From: JBGOUJ01 sp041477005
GTDB lineage: Bacteria > Acidobacteriota > Terriglobia > Bryobacterales > JACQDG01
Reading direction: 5' to 3'
DNA: 24,656 nucleotides
Assembly (NCBI GenBank): GCA_041477005.1
Contig: JBGOUJ010000036.1
Coordinates: 1 to 24,656 of the forward strand
The notes below the pieces were generated by a model. It was not told where the DNA came from, did no database searches, and was given only the letters and a program-made list of their open reading frames with translations. The translations under genes and the position numbers were made by a program. The number at the start of each line of letters is the position of its first letter. Position 1 is the first letter of the stretch. Below, in pieces: positions 21,253 to 24,656 of the stretch.

Positions 21253-21999
21253 ATGGGAACGCGCACCCCATCGTCAACAGGTGCAGGCCAGATCGCGAAT
21301 CTGGTCCGTCAGCGCATTGAACGCGGGGGGGAGCGGCTGTGGCGGCTGGAAGACTTCCGGGGTCTCCCCTTTACAGCCGTGGCCCAAGCCCTCTCGCGCC
21401 TGACGCGCCAGGGCCTCATTGAACGCCTGAGCAAAGGGGTTTATTACCGCACAAGGCAAACCACGTTCGGCAAAAGTCTGCCGAACCCCGCCGAAATCAG
21501 CAAGCTTGCGTCTCAACGCAAGACGGTCTTTCCATCCGGCATCGCCGCCGCCGGTCTCCTCGGTTTCACAACCCAGACCGCAAAGCGGGGTGAGGTCGCT
21601 ACAAGCGCCCTCAGCCTGCCCCGGAAACTCATCGGCAGCGATACGCTAATCCACACAAGGCGACCGGAGGCATGGGCCAGTCTTTCCGACACCGATGCAG
21701 CGCTGCTCGATTTTTTGAGACGAGGCGGCAAGACGAGTGAATTGTCTGCGGAGGAAACCATCCGGAGAACCGTCGCGCTGCTTTCGGAGAAAGGCCGCTT
21801 TGAGCGTCTGCTCAAAATCGCCGCCTGGGAGCCTCCGCGCGTGCGCGCCATGATTGGCGCCAGCGGTGAACAGATCGGGAAAAAGCCTGCCGCACTTCGG
21901 CGGTTGCGGGATTCCCTGAATTCGCTCTCCCGATTCGACTTCGGACTGCTGGCGGGATTGCCGCGCGCCCGCGCCTGGCAGGCCAAGGAGCGCCGCTGA
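21253..21999 (+). CDS. DUF6088 (AbiEi-like) type IV antitoxin
   Basis: The product is 248 aa from the ATG at 21253. The N-terminal 75 residues are a winged helix: NLVRQRIERGGERLWRLEDF, then AVAQALSRLTRQGLIERLSKGVYY, the DUF6088/AbiEi signature. It continues with NPAEISKLASQRKTVFPSGIAAAGLLGFTTQ. The middle and C-terminal part are helical (LLDFLRRGGKTSELSAEETIRR ... FERLLKIAAWEPPRVRAMIGA). Family members neutralise a co-encoded nucleotidyltransferase toxin and repress their own promoter. Here the toxin gene directly downstream is only a stub, so this is an orphan antitoxin. The palindrome overlapping its -35 supports autorepression. The ATG coincides with the predicted transcription start. Confidence 0.8.
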   Translation: MGTRTPSSTGAGQIANLVRQRIERGGERLWRLEDFRGLPFTAVAQALSRLTRQGLIERLSKGVYYRTRQTTFGKSLPNPAEISKLASQRKTVFPSGIAAAGLLGFTTQTAKRGEVATSALSLPRKLIGSDTLIHTRRPEAWASLSDTDAALLDFLRRGGKTSELSAEETIRRTVALLSEKGRFERLLKIAAWEPPRVRAMIGASGEQIGKKPAALRRLRDSLNSLSRFDFGLLAGLPRARAWQAKERR

Positions 22000-22000
22000 C

Positions 22001-22056
22001 GTGAAGCTGTTTGAACATCGCGATTTCGGGCAGGCGATACTCCAGGCGGAGGAGCA
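22001..22056 (+). pseudogene. 5' stub of an AbiEii-like nucleotidyltransferase toxin gene
   Basis: One base after the antitoxin stop, a GTG opens a frame reading VKLFEHRDFGQAILQAEEH, which looks like the N-terminus of the AbiEii/AbiGii-type toxins that follow DUF6088 genes. After about 19 codons the similarity stops, and the frame ends at a TGA near 22082-22084. The toxin's nucleotidyltransferase motifs are absent, so the gene has been truncated by a deletion or insertion with its junction near 22056. Confidence 0.6.
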
Positions 22057-22299
22057 TTCACCGGCGACATCTACCGTCTGCTGATGTGGAATGACCTGCT
22101 CGGTGCCGAAGGCAACAACCGCGAGGTGAAGATGACCCCTCGCCTTTACGACGTGACGATTAAAGGCTCCGGCCTGTTGCAGTTTATCCGCGACGCCAAG
22201 CGCCACCGGATCGACATTTTGACCGTTTCGCCCAGTCACCAAGTCATCCTCGGCGGCAAAGGGTTGATTGTGAAGGAGATCGAGGTGAAGGCCCGCGGG
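22057..22299 (+). pseudogene. Unidentified gene fragment between the two AbiE-type loci
   Basis: In a different frame from the toxin stub, about 80 codons are protein-like: GDIYRLLMWNDLLG, REVKMTPRLYDVTIKG, GLLQFIRDAKRHRIDIL, VSPSHQVILGGKGLIVKEIEVKARG. No start codon precedes it convincingly (an ATG at 22084 is internal to the coding-like part). Downstream the frame continues without a natural stop into antisense of the AbiEii gene. It therefore seems truncated on both sides. I do not recognise the family. Confidence 0.45.
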
Positions 22300-23220
22300 C
22301 TAGACGTGCCTCCAGGGACCTCTCGGCGGCCATTCCCGCTCTTCTTTGCCGTCGGCACGAGCCGCCTCGATGACCGGCATCAGAGACCCCGCGATGGTTT
22401 CCCCGACCTCGCCCAGCTCCGCCAGGTCTTTCGGCAGTTCCATCCGGTTGAGGAACGCTTTCCACTGGTCGAGCTTTCCCTTGTCAAGCAGGAAGGCCTC
22501 GCTGAGCGCCGTTGGGCGATCCAGGGGCAGTTCCGTCTTGCGCCGCGCGAACGTGGCCGCGATCGCTCTGCGTAGCCGAGACATCGTAAACGTCCGCTCC
22601 CGACACAGAATCCAGATGTCGAAGAAGTCTTTCATGCGACTATTCGCAATGCCCAGGTGAACCATTGCCTGAAGCTTCTCGGCGATGACGACCTCCGGCG
22701 GATAGGTCTTCAGCATCGGAGCTTCCAGCGGCAGCATCACCGGAAATGTCAGCTCCTCGGGCGGCGGGTCCACCGCGTCTCCGAAGCCGACGTCGATTTG
22801 CAGTTGCACCCTGGCTCTGTCAAGAGAGGCCGGTGCGCGCACACGGACGCCGTCGTACTCCGCATCCTCGCGAATCTCCTCCCCGGCGATGTTTTTCAAA
22901 TCGAAAACGACTCCATCGTTTACTTCAACAGAGCAGATCTCGCCGATCGCCTTCGTCGCGTTGCCGACCTCAGCCGAGCCGGTCCCCAGGAAATCGACAT
23001 CCCGCGTGGGACGCGGCAGCTTCCCCTGCCAGATCAGGAACAAGGTTGCCCCCTTGAGAATGAACCGCTCCCGATGGGCTGACCGGCCCAGCCGGTAGAG
23101 AAAACGCTCCGCCACCCAGCGCCCCAGGACAAACTGGAAGTCCTCTTTTCTTTCGTGTGCGCGTGCCAGCAGCCGGGCACGCATCGATGCTGCAACGTTC
23201 GCCGGCCGCTTCTTTTTCAA
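22300..23220 (-). CDS. abiEii: AbiEii-family nucleotidyltransferase toxin
   Basis: The product is 306 aa. Motifs: FILKGATLFLIWQGKLPRPTRDVDFLG with the K56-G-A and the D74-V-D76 metal pair of the nucleotidyltransferase fold, then EVVIAEKLQAMVHLGIANSRMKDFFDIWIL, and a C-terminal REWPPRGPWR. This is the normal AbiEii/AbiGii toxin layout and length. AbiEii toxins transfer nucleotides, and characterised relatives modify tRNA 3' ends to stop growth. The start is TTG at 23220, overlapping the antitoxin stop by four bases (TTGA), so the toxin is made only by translational coupling to its antitoxin; the weak start would keep toxin low. Its 3' end faces the fragment at 22057-22299. The gene appears intact. 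Confidence 0.88.
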   Translation of the reverse strand: MKKKRPANVAASMRARLLARAHERKEDFQFVLGRWVAERFLYRLGRSAHRERFILKGATLFLIWQGKLPRPTRDVDFLGTGSAEVGNATKAIGEICSVEVNDGVVFDLKNIAGEEIREDAEYDGVRVRAPASLDRARVQLQIDVGFGDAVDPPPEELTFPVMLPLEAPMLKTYPPEVVIAEKLQAMVHLGIANSRMKDFFDIWILCRERTFTMSRLRRAIAATFARRKTELPLDRPTALSEAFLLDKGKLDQWKAFLNRMELPKDLAELGEVGETIAGSLMPVIEAARADGKEEREWPPRGPWRHV

Positions 23221-23816
23221 ACGGAAGCCTCCAGGTAAGGTCGGATGATGCGCGATACGCGGCAGACGCGCGCATACCGCTCGATCTCATCAACGGTCGC
23301 CTTCCTGCGCTTCAGGGCGTCGCGCAGCGCCTCCAGCGCGATATCGAGACCGATCGTGCGCCGATGCTTGAAGCAATCGGCCACCGTCTTGGCCGGGCTG
23401 AACACGCGAACCGGCACGCCCTCAATCTCGTGGGTCTCCAGCCCCGCCTTGAGCGCTTCGCCCGAGAACCGGACAATCCGCAGCTTGACCGAGTTGGGCG
23501 TCGGCACCCAAGACTTGTTGCCGATCGCCACCCATACTTCGGCGGGTTGCTGGGTCGTCAGCTCATGGAACCGGAGCGCCGAGAGCAGGCAGACGACGCC
23601 TCGCGGAGCCTGCTTTGCAACCACCGCCAGGCTGTGGTGCTCGGTCGGGCGTCCGCTCGGCAGTGCGTACATCCCCCTCCCCAGCCGGACAACCAGTCCC
23701 TTGCGGACGAGCCGAAGCAGATGCTCGCGCGGCAGCTCACCCAGGTCGCGCGGTCGGATGATCCGTTGTTGCCGGGCCAGGGCCAGGATTTTTTCGGATG
23801 GAGTATAGCCTTTCAC
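23217..23816 (-). CDS. abiEi: AbiEi-family type IV antitoxin
   Basis: The product is 199 aa from a GTG at 23816. The N-terminal winged helix is clear (SEKILALARQQRIIRPRDLGEL ... LRLVRKGLVVRLGRGMYALPSG), followed by the AbiEi core (SLAVVAKQAPRGVVCLLSALRFHELTTQQPAEVWVAI) and the C-terminal VRVFSPAKTVADCFKHRRTIGLDIALEALRDAL. AbiEi proteins counter AbiEii and repress the operon by binding inverted repeats at the promoter; such a repeat is present at 23834-23853. The stop overlaps the TTG start of the toxin gene. The ribosome-binding site is poor (AGGA about 13 bases upstream). Confidence 0.88.
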   Translation of the reverse strand: MKGYTPSEKILALARQQRIIRPRDLGELPREHLLRLVRKGLVVRLGRGMYALPSGRPTEHHSLAVVAKQAPRGVVCLLSALRFHELTTQQPAEVWVAIGNKSWVPTPNSVKLRIVRFSGEALKAGLETHEIEGVPVRVFSPAKTVADCFKHRRTIGLDIALEALRDALKRRKATVDEIERYARVCRVSRIIRPYLEASV

Positions 23817-23833
23817 GTATGTTACGTTTCCTA

Positions 23834-23853
23834 GGTAGTTTTACATAACTACC
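23834..23853. promoter_or_regulatory. Operator palindrome of the AbiEi/AbiEii operon
   Basis: GGTAGTT (23834-23840) and AACTACC (23847-23853) form a perfect 7-bp inverted repeat with a six-base centre, 18 bases upstream of the antitoxin GTG. On the minus strand a possible promoter (TTGCAA, 16-base spacer, TAAAAC) runs through it, so binding here would repress the operon. AbiEi itself is the expected binder. Confidence 0.6.
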
Positions 23854-23997
23854 GAGGTTTTGCAACATCCCCTCTCTGGACCGATCAACCCGAAGCCGCT
23901 GCTGCTGGTGCTCCTCCCTCCCACCCCTGCTCTCAAGGGTCCGCAGCAGCAGCACTACCACCAGCCGCACGACAAAGGCAACGGCAGGACAAAAGGA

Positions 23998-24112
23998 TAG
24001 GGACACCGTCCCCTAAGCTTCGCTTGGGATCGGAGACGGCTCTTGCTCGCTCCGCTCGCGCTCGGATTGCGCCTTCGGCGCTCGAAACGGAGACGCGCGG
24101 CGATGCTTCGCC
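23998..24112. repeat. Hairpin-rich spacer (REP-like short palindromes)
   Basis: Within the gap between the AbiE operon and the right-edge gene there are several small perfect stems in a row: GGGAC/GTCCC around 24000-24012, AAGC/GCTT at 24015-24025, GCGCC/GGCGC at 24069-24081 and GGCGA/TCGCC at 24099-24112, several with a TTC loop. No open frame of quality crosses this stretch. It resembles repetitive extragenic palindromes; nothing else is visible in 23854-24158. Confidence 0.45.
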
Positions 24113-24158
24113 TTGCTAAAATGTGACTTCCCAGAAATTCTGTTCATCGGGATCTTTG

Positions 24159-24656
24159 ATGGGACTCTTCACAGATCGCTACGGCCAGGGCCTTCCACGG
24201 ACCAAGGAAGAACTGGATGACGAGTCTCGCGCCGCCCTCTGGGGCTTGCTGACGAATCGCATCCAGGAAGAGTGGTTCGGGTTCGCTTTCCCGGATCAAT
24301 GCGGCGACGGCTACGTCTATGCCGGCACCGCCATCCGCCGACTCCAGCGAGATATGGGAATGTATCGAATTCTCTGGCCAACCGATCAGATGGAAGCTCG
24401 CGAACCCGCGACCGATGGGCAGGTCTTCGACGCGGTCGAATATTCCTTCCAGCACGTCGCCGAGCCACGCGACCCGAGCTATCACAGCTACATGAGTCAT
24501 TCTCATTGGTCATACGATCAGGACAGAGGCCGTGCCAGATTCGTCGAAGACGTCAACCTTCTCTTCCAGCGCAATGGACTGGCCTTCGAACTCGCTGGTG
24601 GCCAAGTCAGACGCATCGCGCCCACCGGGTTGCAGGAAGCGCTCGCCGAAACCGTC
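24159..24656 (+). CDS. AbiJ-NTD4-like abortive-infection protein, 5' part (runs off window)
   Basis: From an ATG at 24159 an uninterrupted frame of 166 codons reaches the window end. The protein starts MGLFTDRYGQGLPRTKEELDD and continues ESRAALWGLLTNRIQEEWFG. Near residues 130-160 it has VNLLFQRNGLAFELAGGQVRRI followed by LQEALAE. The FxxRxG opening, the RxxLWxLL helix and the later strand pair xNGLxFEL-GGxVxRI are the pattern I associate with the AbiJ N-terminal domain 4 (AbiJ_NTD4) of abortive-infection proteins. The effector domain would lie beyond the window. The ribosome-binding site is weak (GGGATC). Position next to an AbiE pair supports a defence role. The assignment is by motif only; the coding frame itself is secure. 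Confidence 0.62.
   Translation, partial: MGLFTDRYGQGLPRTKEELDDESRAALWGLLTNRIQEEWFGFAFPDQCGDGYVYAGTAIRRLQRDMGMYRILWPTDQMEAREPATDGQVFDAVEYSFQHVAEPRDPSYHSYMSHSHWSYDQDRGRARFVEDVNLLFQRNGLAFELAGGQVRRIAPTGLQEALAETV

Noticed and set aside
22084..22575. 163-codon plus-strand gene starting at ATG 22084
   Set aside because: Only the first third is protein-like. The remainder is antisense to the well-supported AbiEii gene, so it is treated as a fragment.
23737..24006. 89-aa hydrophobic open frame on the minus strand upstream of abiEi
   Set aside because: It overlaps the antitoxin start and the operator palindrome, has no ribosome-binding site, and its hydrophobic part comes from repetitive CAGCAG/CCACCA sequence.

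Overview
The window is GC-rich, densely coded DNA. Its gene families point to an Acidobacteriota genome, most likely of the Solibacter/Bryobacter type. The evidence is two large Oar-like TonB-dependent receptors with N-terminal carboxypeptidase-regulatory domains, a DUF1549/DUF1553 (PSD1) gene followed by a Tat-exported DUF1501 gene, secreted PIG-L/LmbE-like proteins, TPR proteins and a DUF5666 protein. This is a lineage inference from gene content; no rRNA or tRNA gene is visible.

Layout. 1-2080 (+): the C-terminal end of an Oar-like receptor, a strong hairpin terminator, then a secreted TPR protein. 2081-3160: a small relic of a PSD1 gene and a minus-strand secreted DUF5666 protein. 3152-5074 (+): a TMTC-like GT-C membrane protein with six C-terminal TPRs. 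5084-6681 (-): a promoter, two overlapping small two-helix membrane protein genes and a secreted PIG-L-like protein. 6921-9496 (+): a tandem two-domain PIG-L-like protein translationally coupled to a glycerophosphodiester phosphodiesterase. 9658-13502 (+): an extended -10 promoter, a PSD1 gene, a repeat-rich spacer and a DUF1501 gene. 13483-15888 (-): a secreted double alpha/beta hydrolase (CE15-like plus a degenerate second domain). 16144-20070 (+): promoter, complete Oar-like receptor and a secreted DinB-fold protein. These parts look like a surface and periplasmic nutrient-handling region: outer-membrane import, ester and N-acyl hydrolysis, and PSD1/DUF1501 export partners. A shared substrate is not demonstrated.

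20277-24656 is different in character: a small accessory/defence island. On the minus strand a three-gene operon (71-aa protein, exported HNH-type protein, unknown 116-aa protein) starts from a consensus-like promoter. Divergently, a DUF6088 (AbiEi-like) antitoxin gene reads rightward from a palindrome-embedded, apparently leaderless promoter. It is followed by only a stub of its nucleotidyltransferase toxin and an unidentified gene fragment truncated at both ends. Convergent to these is a complete AbiEi/AbiEii type IV toxin-antitoxin pair with its own operator palindrome. After a hairpin-rich spacer comes the 5' part of an AbiJ-NTD4-like abortive-infection gene that runs off the right edge. 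The mosaic of one intact AbiE system, one broken AbiE-like system, an orphan fragment and a further Abi-type gene is the most unusual part of the window.

Limits: all family names come from motif recognition by eye. No alignment, HMM or folding calculation was run.
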